Shown one piece after another: positions 1 to 6,474 of a DNA stretch of 8,909 nucleotides. The notes under the pieces were generated by a model that did no database searches, was not told the origin of the DNA, and saw nothing but the letters and a program-made list of their open reading frames with translations. Position 1 is the first letter of the stretch; each line of letters begins with the position of its first letter. Made by a program: the position numbers and the translations under genes. Where the stretch lies: NCBI GenBank assembly GCA_026988195.1, contig JALSLS010000392.1:1-8909 (forward strand), read 5' to 3'. Origin of the DNA: Methylomonas sp. GTDB lineage: Bacteria > Pseudomonadota > Gammaproteobacteria > Methylococcales > Methylomonadaceae.

Positions 1-89
1 TTTCCGCTGTTCCTCTTCCTGGTGCAATTTTCTTTATGGCTCCTGCTGTTATGGGGCTACTATTTCGCAGCAAAAAAGTTTCTTCATAA
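1..89 (+). CDS. C-terminal end of a VPLPA/PEP-CTERM-sorted exported protein (5' partial)
   Basis: The reading frame with its first full codon at base 3 ends at TAA 87-89 and has the three parts of a PEP-CTERM-type sorting tail. It reads S-A-VPLPGA, then a hydrophobic stretch of about 14 residues (IFF...MGLL), then a short basic end, FRSKKVSS. The VPLPxA signature is the variant known as VPLPA-CTERM. In that family the tail is recognised by an exosortase in the inner membrane, cleaved, and the protein is passed to the cell surface or extracellular matrix. Only the last 28 residues are in the window, so the function of the protein body is unknown. It ends 24 bases before the phosphatase start, so the two could share a transcript. 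Another frame across the same bases is also hydrophobic, but it has no recognisable signature. Confidence 0.72.
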   Translation, partial: SAVPLPGAIFFMAPAVMGLLFRSKKVSS

Positions 90-113
90 CTTTAATCTAT
101 TAAGGTAAAAACA

Positions 114-1715
114 ATGAAAAATGCAATAAAAATTGCTATTTATGCAATGACGGCAACTGTCTCACTTTCTGCAGTAGCAGATAATGCAGTCCCCACTGAG
201 TCAGCCCTAAAATGGTATGAGCAAGGTGAAATGGCAACTCAAAAGGCCATGATGGATGCCAGAAAAGCCGCTAGTAATAGCCGCAAACGTGCCAAAAACA
301 TTATTCTTTTTGTAGGTGATGGCATGGGCGTGTCAACAGTAACAGCCGCCCGTATTTATGACGGACAGCTAAAAGGTAATACAGGTGAAGAAAACAGATT
401 GTTTTTTGAAACACTTCCTTACCAGGCGATGGCAAAAACCTACAATACTAACCAGCAAACACCTGATTCAGCTGGCACCATGACAGCTATGATGACCGGT
501 ATGAAAAGTAAAGCAGGTGTCATTAGTGTTGGGCAAGCAATGGAACGTGGTAATTGTTCAAACCTTGCAGGGAATACACTAACAACAGCGCTAGAACATG
601 CAGAAAAAATTGGTATGTCAACAGGGATTGTCAGTACAGCCAGAATCACGCATGCAACACCTGCTGCAACTTATGCACATGTATCAGACCGTAACTATGA
701 AGATGACCGTGATGCTTCAAAATTTGCAGATGTATCAGGCTGTAAAGATATTGCATCACAACTTATTGACCTTAAAGACCGTTACGGAAATGGGTTAGAA
801 GTTGCATTAGGTGGTGGACGTAAAAACTTCATCCAACGTGTTCAGGGTGCCGATCCAGAAAATGGTGGTAGAGGTGAGCGTGAAGATGGCCGAGATTTGA
901 CTGCTGAATGGCAATCTAACTACCCAAATTCATCTTATATTTGGAATCAAGCACAATTTGATGCAGTAGATGTTGATGCTACAGACCATTTATTAGGCTT
1001 ATTTAATATGAGTCATATGGAATATGAAGAAGATCGAGGATCTGATGTAGGTGGCGAACCTTCTTTATCTGAAATGACTGGAAAAGCCATTGAAATATTA
1101 GAAAAAAATAAGAAAGGCTTTTTCCTACATGTTGAGTCGGGTCGTATAGATCATGCTCATCATGCTGGCAATGCACAAAGAGCATTACTTGATACTATTG
1201 AGTTTGCTAATGCAGTCAAAAAAGCTTATGAAATGACAGACCCTAGAGATACTTTGATTATTGTTACAGCTGATCATAGTCATGTATTCACTATTGCAGG
1301 CTACCCAACACGCGGTAACTCAATTTTAGGTAAAGTTGTACAGAATGATGCGTCTGGAAACCCAAAATTATCACCTAAATTAGCGAAAGATGACTTACCT
1401 TTCACAACTTTAGGTTATACCAATGGCTTAGGATTTGCTGATTTAGCTATCGGTGGTGATACTCGTTATGGTGAGCCTAATGCAGCAGGAGTCAGAACTG
1501 ATTTGACTAATGTTGATACTGAAGGTCAAGGCTTTCATCAAGAAGCAATGGTACCTCTAGGTTCTGAAACTCATGCTGCTGAAGATGTTGCCATTTATGC
1601 AAGTGGCCCAGGAGCAAGCTTATTCCAAGGAACGGTTGAGCAAAATGTTATTTTCCATGTTATGAATAAAGCAGGCCGTTTAAGCAAACGCTCTAAACTA
1701 ACTCCTGTTAAATAA
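114..1715 (+). CDS. phoA: Secreted alkaline phosphatase, PhoA superfamily, animal-type active site
   Basis: This is a periplasmic metal-dependent phosphomonoesterase that releases inorganic phosphate from phosphate monoesters. Residues 1-22 form a signal peptide with probable cleavage after SAVA. The ATG start has TAAGGT (101-106) at good spacing. Active-site residues read off the family pattern are: metal ligand Asp69 (VGDGMG), nucleophile Ser119 (PDSAGT), His180 and Thr182 (THATPA), phosphate-binding Arg193, Glu341/Asp346/His350 (VESGRIDHAHH), Asp387/His388 (TADHSH) and His487 (GSETHAAED). His180 and His347 sit where E. coli PhoA has Asp153 and Lys328, which is the arrangement in mammalian alkaline phosphatases. 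The insert LLGLFNMSHMEYE followed by PSLSEM also matches the animal calcium-loop region, although two calcium ligands appear changed (Asn298, Glu315). At 533 residues it is longer than E. coli PhoA (about 470). No Pho box is visible in the 113 upstream bases. The family call is secure; the symbol is by family. Confidence 0.97.
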   Translation: MKNAIKIAIYAMTATVSLSAVADNAVPTESALKWYEQGEMATQKAMMDARKAASNSRKRAKNIILFVGDGMGVSTVTAARIYDGQLKGNTGEENRLFFETLPYQAMAKTYNTNQQTPDSAGTMTAMMTGMKSKAGVISVGQAMERGNCSNLAGNTLTTALEHAEKIGMSTGIVSTARITHATPAATYAHVSDRNYEDDRDASKFADVSGCKDIASQLIDLKDRYGNGLEVALGGGRKNFIQRVQGADPENGGRGEREDGRDLTAEWQSNYPNSSYIWNQAQFDAVDVDATDHLLGLFNMSHMEYEEDRGSDVGGEPSLSEMTGKAIEILEKNKKGFFLHVESGRIDHAHHAGNAQRALLDTIEFANAVKKAYEMTDPRDTLIIVTADHSHVFTIAGYPTRGNSILGKVVQNDASGNPKLSPKLAKDDLPFTTLGYTNGLGFADLAIGGDTRYGEPNAAGVRTDLTNVDTEGQGFHQEAMVPLGSETHAAEDVAIYASGPGASLFQGTVEQNVIFHVMNKAGRLSKRSKLTPVK

Positions 1716-1752
1716 TAGTTACGATAAAGGGGTAAAAACCCATAAAAGTTAT

Positions 1753-1798
1753 AGGGGGAGGGGTTAATTTACTTAATTAACGTCTCTCCTTTTTTTTA
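1753..1798 (+). terminator. Strong Rho-independent terminator after the alkaline phosphatase gene
   Basis: A long hairpin lies 37 bases past the phosphatase stop. The inner stem GTTAATT pairs perfectly with AATTAAC around a five-base loop (TACTT). An outer, wobble-containing stem pairs AGGGGGAGG with CTCTCCT. The hairpin runs straight into eight T residues (1790-1797). The T tract is on the + strand side, so it terminates rightward transcription. Only about 25 bases separate it from the next start codon. Confidence 0.85.
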
Positions 1799-1822
1799 TT
1801 AAGATGAAAAGGTTCAATGTAT

Positions 1823-2527
1823 ATGAAATTTACCTTGTTAAAATATTTTTCTTTATTTTCCATACTATTGGGAATAGCCTCCGTTTCAAATGCTGAACCC
1901 TCAGATGTTTCCTGCCTCTATGAAACCGTTGAAAATGTCGCTGATACAGCAGGACATCATCATGGAGATACCAAACAAAAGCCAACTAACTGGTACTTTT
2001 GGCGTACAAATAACACAGTTGAAGTCTCAAATGCAGAGCAAAGTTTTGGAGAGAAATGGACCTTAAGCAATAAAAGTGCTGTTTTTTATCAGGCGCTTTA
2101 TCACGACAAGCATTTTTTATTGGACTTTCAGCCAGCAGACTTGAAAATCTTAGGTAAAAAAACAAACTGGGAATTGAAGTCAACACTATTTCCACAAACA
2201 GTTTTGCAGAAGCTGGAGAAGAAACACAGTGGAAAATTTAAAAACTACACAATGGTACATTATCAAGGCACAGTTGCTGGTGTTGAATACCAAGTTGATT
2301 GGCTACCAGAGCTTAAGCTACCAGCCCGTGTAGAAAAAGCGTCCTTAGGGCAAAAAATAGTAACTAAATTGAAAGAAATTTACCCACTGGCTAAAACTCC
2401 CTATAAGCAGTTATCGCACGAAAAATATGAGGGAATGGATTATGCCGATATTGGGGATAATGAAAGTCACCCTATCGTAGCGCAGTTACAAAATAATACT
2501 GGCATTGGTTATTTTCATCAGCACTAA
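1823..2527 (+). CDS. Conserved-looking secreted protein of unknown function, His-rich near the N-terminus
   Basis: I do not recognise this 234-residue protein. Residues 1-24 form a clear signal peptide (MKFTLLKYFS..., cleavage after VSNA), so it should be periplasmic or secreted; there is no lipobox and no later membrane segment. The mature part begins with a single Cys31 and a His cluster (AGHHHGD, 45-47). A Trp/Tyr-rich stretch follows (NWYFWR, 56-61), and the middle alternates short beta-like segments (VEYQVDWLPELKLP). The C-terminus is GYFHQH. The mix of beta-like strands and histidines could suit a binding protein, but that is speculation. The ATG at 1823 is preferred because it gives a normal signal peptide start and has AAAAGG 10 bases upstream. 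The ATG at 1817 is in frame and adds Met-Tyr. The gene lies between two phosphate-releasing enzymes and 44 bases before the GDPD start, which suggests a shared role in phosphorus-ester scavenging. Confidence 0.8.
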   Translation: MKFTLLKYFSLFSILLGIASVSNAEPSDVSCLYETVENVADTAGHHHGDTKQKPTNWYFWRTNNTVEVSNAEQSFGEKWTLSNKSAVFYQALYHDKHFLLDFQPADLKILGKKTNWELKSTLFPQTVLQKLEKKHSGKFKNYTMVHYQGTVAGVEYQVDWLPELKLPARVEKASLGQKIVTKLKEIYPLAKTPYKQLSHEKYEGMDYADIGDNESHPIVAQLQNNTGIGYFHQH

Positions 2528-2561
2528 AAATATTTTAAATATATTTATCTAGTAATTTATT

Positions 2562-2565
2562 GGAG
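2562..2565 (+). promoter_or_regulatory. Ribosome binding site that fixes the GDPD start
   Basis: GGAG lies six bases upstream of the ATG at 2572. An in-frame TTG at 2560 would lie upstream of this site and have no Shine-Dalgarno sequence of its own. The ATG at 2572 is therefore the supported start, and it gives a clean signal peptide (MNFSKPITLI...). Confidence 0.75.
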
Positions 2566-2571
2566 AAAAAC

Positions 2572-3834
2572 ATGAATTTTTCAAAACCTATAACATTAAT
2601 TTTCGTAGCATTGATTGCTACTTTTGCATCCCATACTGCTTCGGCTAAAAAAGCCGGTGAACACGCTAGATATGGTCACACTAACTCCACAGTCCAACTA
2701 GGCCCCCGCCCTTTTTTTCTAGTTAATGATATGGAACAGAGTAAGCTAAAAGAAGAGCTTAAAAACTGTGGAAAAAGACGTTTTGTTAAAACAGACTTTT
2801 CAATCGGACACAGAGGCGCTGCCTTACAGTTTCCTGAGCATACTAAAGAATCCTATGAAGCAGCTGCTCGTATGGGAGCTGGTATTATAGAGTGTGATGT
2901 GACTTTCACCAAAGATAAGGAGCTGGTATGTCGCCACTCGCAATGTGACTTACATGCAACAACAAATATCCTAGAGATTCCTGAGTTAGCAGCAAAATGC
3001 TCAACCCAGCCTGACTTTAACAGCGAAACCCCTTTTGCCAATGTGCAATGTTGTACCAGTGACATTACAGTAGCTGAATTTAAAACGTTGAAAGGCAAGA
3101 TGGATGCCTCTAACCCACAAGCTAAAACATTAGCTGAATATCTAAATGCAACACCTAATTTTAGAACAGACCTATATTCAGCCAATGGCACTGTGATGAC
3201 TCACAAGGAAAGCATCGAGCTGTTTAAAAAGCTAAGGGTAAAAATGACCCCCGAATTAAAATCAGCGAGTGTAGAAATGCCTTTCAGTGGTTTTTCGCAG
3301 CAAGATTATGCACAAAAAATGCTTGATGAATATAAAGCTGCTGGCGTCAAAGCTAAAAATGTTTATCCGCAATCATTTCACATAGACGATATTAAGTATT
3401 GGATTGCAAATGAGCCAAAATTTGCCAAACAAGCTGTATTTTTGGATGGGCGCTATGATGATGCAAGTTTTGATCATACAGACCCATCAACATGGTCTCC
3501 AAGTATGGATGAACTTGCTGATGCAGGGGTTAAAATTATAGCACCGCCTATGTGGATGCTGGTTGAAATTAATGAGGGCAAAATTGCACCTTCTATTTAT
3601 GCCATACATGCAAAAGAGGCTGGGTTAGATATTATTACTTGGACTTTGGAAAGATCAGGTTTATTAAAAAATGGTGGGGGCTGGTATTACCAAACAACTT
3701 CAGACATTACTAATAACGATGGCGATACAATGGAACTACTTGATGTGTTAGCGCAAGAAGTCGGTGTTATCGGTATTTTTTCAGACTGGGCGAGCACCGT
3801 AACGTATTATGCTAATTGCATGAATATCAGATAA
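2572..3834 (+). CDS. Secreted glycerophosphodiester phosphodiesterase (GDPD family)
   Basis: This 420-residue exported enzyme hydrolyses glycerophosphodiesters to glycerol-3-phosphate and an alcohol. Residues 1-25 are a signal peptide ending HTASA. The GDPD TIM-barrel signatures follow in order: SIGHRGA with catalytic-type His80 and Arg81, PEHT (89-91), IIECDV with metal ligands Glu107 and Asp109, the second histidine His122 in CRHSQC, TPELK (Glu228, Lys230), ITWT around Trp357, and GIFSDW near the end. It is longer than a typical bacterial GDPD. It carries a Cys-rich stretch (Cys108, 120, 125, 143, 160, 161) plus Cys66 and Cys416, so disulfides are possible in the periplasm. From memory this CRHSQC...CCTSDIT layout resembles a GDPD branch also found in fungi; I cannot verify that here. 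It lies 44 bases after the unknown secreted gene and is probably cotranscribed with it. Acting before the phosphatase, it would make glycerophosphodiesters usable as a phosphate source. Confidence 0.93.
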   Translation: MNFSKPITLIFVALIATFASHTASAKKAGEHARYGHTNSTVQLGPRPFFLVNDMEQSKLKEELKNCGKRRFVKTDFSIGHRGAALQFPEHTKESYEAAARMGAGIIECDVTFTKDKELVCRHSQCDLHATTNILEIPELAAKCSTQPDFNSETPFANVQCCTSDITVAEFKTLKGKMDASNPQAKTLAEYLNATPNFRTDLYSANGTVMTHKESIELFKKLRVKMTPELKSASVEMPFSGFSQQDYAQKMLDEYKAAGVKAKNVYPQSFHIDDIKYWIANEPKFAKQAVFLDGRYDDASFDHTDPSTWSPSMDELADAGVKIIAPPMWMLVEINEGKIAPSIYAIHAKEAGLDIITWTLERSGLLKNGGGWYYQTTSDITNNDGDTMELLDVLAQEVGVIGIFSDWASTVTYYANCMNIR

Positions 3835-3862
3835 AAAACCATTTAGAAAGTTGAGGCTTTTG

Positions 3863-3890
3863 CAGAGATACTGAATATGCAGTATCTCTG
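3863..3890. terminator. Hairpin between convergent genes, possible bidirectional terminator
   Basis: A perfect 11-base-pair inverted repeat (CAGAGATACTG / CAGTATCTCTG) has a six-base loop. It lies 28 bases after the GDPD stop and 36 bases beyond the end of the convergent oxidoreductase gene. No T tract follows directly on either strand. It may act as a Rho-assisted stop or an mRNA 3'-end stabiliser rather than a classical intrinsic terminator. Confidence 0.5.
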
Positions 3891-3926
3891 TGGGGCTGCA
3901 GGAAGAAAGTGCCAAAATAAGATTAT

Positions 3927-6050
3927 TCAACTAAGCAATTCTATTTCAACCAAGTTATCCGAAAAAGTGGGCGCATGCCCCATATCAACAAATTCTGCGG
4001 AACTAATGCAGTTAACCGTACCTTTATTTAATTGTCGCCAGTAACCCAATGTTGCCACAACAATGCCGGCATTAACATCGCTGGTAATTCTGGCATCCCC
4101 TTCAAAAGCACCTCGATCATTAAACACACGCACCTTATCACCCTCTTTAATATTGCGCGCATTAGCATCTTTCCTATTGACTAAAATAAACTGATCCCCC
4201 TGCCCTTTTATTTTATGTTCCATATTGGCATAACAAGAATTTAAAAAGCCATGACTCTTGGGTGAAATAATATTTAATGGGTACTTTTTCGCCAGCTCGG
4301 GGTTAGTATCAGCTGTTTCCCTAGAAGGGACATAATCAGGTAAGCTATCGAGTACTTCCCCCGTTTGAAAACCTTCATACATTTGCCGAAAGGGTGCTGC
4401 AACAAAGTTAGTAGCTCCCTCTACTTTAAATTCACATTTACCTGAAGGGGTTGGAAAATTTCCTTCTTTATGAGGTGCACGGTCATCTCTAGCACCTACT
4501 TTTAAGCGGGCAAAACCATGCTCGCGCATGTAGTTTAAATCGATGCCTTCACAAGCAGGTGAATCCCAATCCACATAGTTTTCTAGACATTCACTATCTG
4601 ACCATTTGAAATTGTCTTCTTCATAACCCATCCGTTGTGCCAAACGACGAAAAATCTCATTATTAGGGATCGCTTCACCGGGTGATTCAATACATTTTTC
4701 ATTGTAGGTTAAATACAAATGTCCCCATGATAAGATCATATCTTCCATCTCAGCCCCCATAGATGCGGGGAGTACAATATCCGCATAAGCCGCCGTATCA
4801 GAGATAAAATGTTCTGCAGAGACCATAAACAGGTCTTCACGTTTAAGTCCTTCAATGATTTTGTCTGTTTCAGGGGCTTGAGTGACGGGGTTAGTATTCC
4901 AGCACATCATGGATTTAATCGGTGTATCAAGTTTTGTTTCACCCGTTAAAACCCGGCCTAATTGCAGATTATTAACAACCGGTGTTCCTTCGGGGATTAA
5001 ATCAGGCCGGCTGATCACATCAAATTTATACGGATGCTCCCACACAGAAAACTGCAATGCACCACCACCCACATGACGCCAAGCACCAATTAAAGCCGGA
5101 AGACAAGTCACCGCTCGAATAGTTTGTCCACCGCCATAGCTTCTTTCCAATGCAACCCCTAATCGAATAGCAGCAGGAGGTGTAGTGGCATATTCTCTAG
5201 CAAATTGACGAATATCGTCCGCTGCAATACCTGTAATTTCTTCAGCCCACTCTGGGGTTTTATTTTTTGCGCGCTCAGCTAAGTCAGCATATCCAAGGGT
5301 ATAGTTATCCACATAATCCTGATCCACCAAACCTTCCTCAATAAGGGTATGAATCATCGCCATCGCTAAAGCTCCATCAGTCCCAGGTTTAGGGGCAATA
5401 TGCCAGTCCGCCGCCTTAGCTGTTTTTGAAGCATAAGAATCAATAACGATAACTTTTGCACCTTTTTTCTGGGCTTGTTTAACCATATGCCAATGATGGA
5501 TATTGGTACTCACCGAATTACAGGCCCAAATCACAATGTATTTAGAATGAATAAAGCTTTCAGGATCAAGACCCGCAGTGGGACCAACCGTTAATAGCCA
5601 AGCAGTACAAGAGCCTTCACCACAAAAAGTACGCTCAGTCACCGTAGCCCCCATGCGATTAAAAAAAGCATCCCCGCCATTTAATCCATGCACTAAACCC
5701 TGATTACCCAAATAACTATTAGGCATAATGGCATGCGGCCCATGTTCCGCAATAATCGCCTTCCATTTGCTAGTTATTTCATCCAGTGCCTCATCCCAAC
5801 TAATTCTCTCAAACTGTTTACTGCCTTTAGGGCCTGTACGGCGTAATGGATATAACAGACGATCTGGATGATAATGCCGCTTCTCGTAGTCGTTTAATTT
5901 GACACATAATCCGCCTTGAGTCATCGGGTGATCAGGATTACCTTTAACCCCAAGCAATTTCCCATCAACCACCTCATAAACCATTGAGCAAGTATCAGGA
6001 CAATCATGTGGGCAACCACCGTGAGCGGTTGTGTTTACTTGAGTGGACAT
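3927..6050 (-). CDS. Molybdopterin oxidoreductase, DMSO reductase superfamily, catalytic subunit with [4Fe-4S] site
   Basis: This 707-residue protein belongs to the bis-molybdopterin guanine dinucleotide enzyme superfamily (BisC/formate dehydrogenase-like, COG0243). The N-terminal [4Fe-4S] motif is CPHDCPDTC with Cys13, Cys17 and Cys21, completed by Cys49 in GGLCVK. The cofactor-binding body follows: TFCGEGSC around Cys143, the PGTDGALAMAM loop (222-232) and ADIVLPAS. The C-terminal molydopterin-binding domain covers roughly 595-707 and contains KSHGFLNS and EGDKVRV. Cys143 aligns by eye with the selenocysteine/cysteine Mo ligand of formate dehydrogenase and nitrate reductase, so it is the likely metal ligand. 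There is no twin-arginine signal, so the enzyme should be cytoplasmic. No Fe-S electron-transfer subunit or membrane anchor is adjacent, and its substrate and redox partner cannot be inferred. The start is set at 6050 because GAGGAAGG lies just upstream; the longer frame from 6071 has no ribosome site. The family is certain, the reaction is not. Confidence 0.93.
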   Translation of the reverse strand: MSTQVNTTAHGGCPHDCPDTCSMVYEVVDGKLLGVKGNPDHPMTQGGLCVKLNDYEKRHYHPDRLLYPLRRTGPKGSKQFERISWDEALDEITSKWKAIIAEHGPHAIMPNSYLGNQGLVHGLNGGDAFFNRMGATVTERTFCGEGSCTAWLLTVGPTAGLDPESFIHSKYIVIWACNSVSTNIHHWHMVKQAQKKGAKVIVIDSYASKTAKAADWHIAPKPGTDGALAMAMIHTLIEEGLVDQDYVDNYTLGYADLAERAKNKTPEWAEEITGIAADDIRQFAREYATTPPAAIRLGVALERSYGGGQTIRAVTCLPALIGAWRHVGGGALQFSVWEHPYKFDVISRPDLIPEGTPVVNNLQLGRVLTGETKLDTPIKSMMCWNTNPVTQAPETDKIIEGLKREDLFMVSAEHFISDTAAYADIVLPASMGAEMEDMILSWGHLYLTYNEKCIESPGEAIPNNEIFRRLAQRMGYEEDNFKWSDSECLENYVDWDSPACEGIDLNYMREHGFARLKVGARDDRAPHKEGNFPTPSGKCEFKVEGATNFVAAPFRQMYEGFQTGEVLDSLPDYVPSRETADTNPELAKKYPLNIISPKSHGFLNSCYANMEHKIKGQGDQFILVNRKDANARNIKEGDKVRVFNDRGAFEGDARITSDVNAGIVVATLGYWRQLNKGTVNCISSAEFVDMGHAPTFSDNLVEIELLS

Positions 6051-6054
6051 AGTA

Positions 6055-6062
6055 CCTTCCTC
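6055..6062 (-). promoter_or_regulatory. Ribosome binding site that fixes the oxidoreductase start
   Basis: Read on the minus strand, GAGGAAGG lies four bases before the ATG at 6050, with its GAGG core eight bases away. It falls inside the longer open frame that begins at 6071, so the shorter start (MSTQVNTT...) is preferred. Confidence 0.75.
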
Positions 6063-6115
6063 TTTGGTCATTTATTGGTTTTATTAATGGGAAATTTAAG
6101 TGGAGCTAGAAAAAG

Positions 6116-6124
6116 ATAATAGCA
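6116..6124 (-). promoter_or_regulatory. Candidate extended -10 promoter element for the oxidoreductase gene
   Basis: On the minus strand the sequence reads TGCTATTAT, a TG-N extension followed by a -10-like TATTAT. It would start transcription roughly 55-60 bases before the ATG at 6050. No good -35 hexamer is seen at 17 bases, which is tolerated for extended -10 promoters. The call rests on sequence resemblance only. Confidence 0.4.
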
Positions 6125-6309
6125 TGGTTAGCAGTGGTAATAGGGTTTGGTTCTATTGAAAACAAACAAACTATCTATTTATTAGGTTTTTAGACATATC
6201 GGCTTTCAATCAAGGCTGCCCGTTTTGAATTGTAAGACAATGAATCAGCTAAATCACCGTTTTTTGCAAAAGTTATCATGATTATCTATAGGTTTCAGCC
6301 AATTTAAAA

Positions 6310-6343
6310 TTACTCCTGTTATATTGATAAATCGCAGGAATAA
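6310..6343. repeat. Imperfect inverted repeat upstream of the toxin-cassette promoter, possible operator
   Basis: The arms TTACTCCTG (6310-6318) and CAGGAATAA (6335-6343) match at 8 of 9 positions around a 16-base spacer. The repeat covers the place where the -35 region of the adjacent extended -10 element would lie. A dimeric regulator bound there would be well placed to control transcription. No regulator gene is visible, and short dyads also arise by chance in AT-rich DNA. Confidence 0.3.
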
Positions 6344-6347
6344 ATCA

Positions 6348-6356
6348 TGCTATGAT
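6348..6356 (+). promoter_or_regulatory. Candidate extended -10 promoter element for the toxin cassette
   Basis: TGCTATGAT is a TG-N extension plus TATGAT, close to the sigma-70 consensus TATAAT. It would give a start site near 6363 and a leader of about 110 bases before the first cassette gene. TTGATA at 6324-6329 resembles a -35 box, but the 21-base spacing is too long for normal use. Confidence 0.4.
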
Positions 6357-6474
6357 GCGCAGCTTAAGTGCTAGATATAAATTAAGAAAACTATCGTGAA
6401 TTGAAATTCAGGCTATTATCATCAACCCCGGTAATAATACAGAAACCCATTCAAGCAAAAGTTACGAGAAAGGA

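Larger units (their letters stand above)
6072..6474. other. Divergent intergenic control region, no gene seen
   Basis: This AT-rich gap separates the leftward oxidoreductase gene from the rightward toxin cassette. I see no convincing open frame, tRNA or riboswitch. It holds a candidate extended -10 element for each direction and an inverted repeat near the rightward one, listed separately. The rightward transcript would have a leader of about 110 bases. That leader contains the small palindrome GAATT-GA-AATTC at 6398-6409. Confidence 0.6.

Noticed and set aside
1..108. Alternative hydrophobic frame at the left edge ending at TAA 106-108
   Set aside because: It is Leu/Phe-rich with no recognisable motif. 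The overlapping frame ending at 89 has a full VPLPA-type sorting tail.
114..1715. Pho-box control of the phosphatase
   Set aside because: I looked for CTGTCAT-type direct repeats in the bases upstream and saw none. The relevant promoter may lie left of the window.
2853..3191. 112-codon minus-strand open frame under the GDPD gene
   Set aside because: It lies wholly within the well-supported GDPD coding region, opposite its active-site motifs, and has no independent support.
2560..3834. Longer GDPD reading frame from the TTG at 2560
   Set aside because: The GGAG ribosome site lies between this TTG and the ATG at 2572, and the ATG gives the normal signal peptide start.
5598..5625. Selenocysteine in the oxidoreductase active site
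   Set aside because: The aligned position is encoded as cysteine (Cys143) and there is no in-frame TGA in the gene.
3927..6071. Longer oxidoreductase frame from the ATG at 6071
   Set aside because: No ribosome site precedes it, whereas GAGGAAGG sits just before the ATG at 6050.
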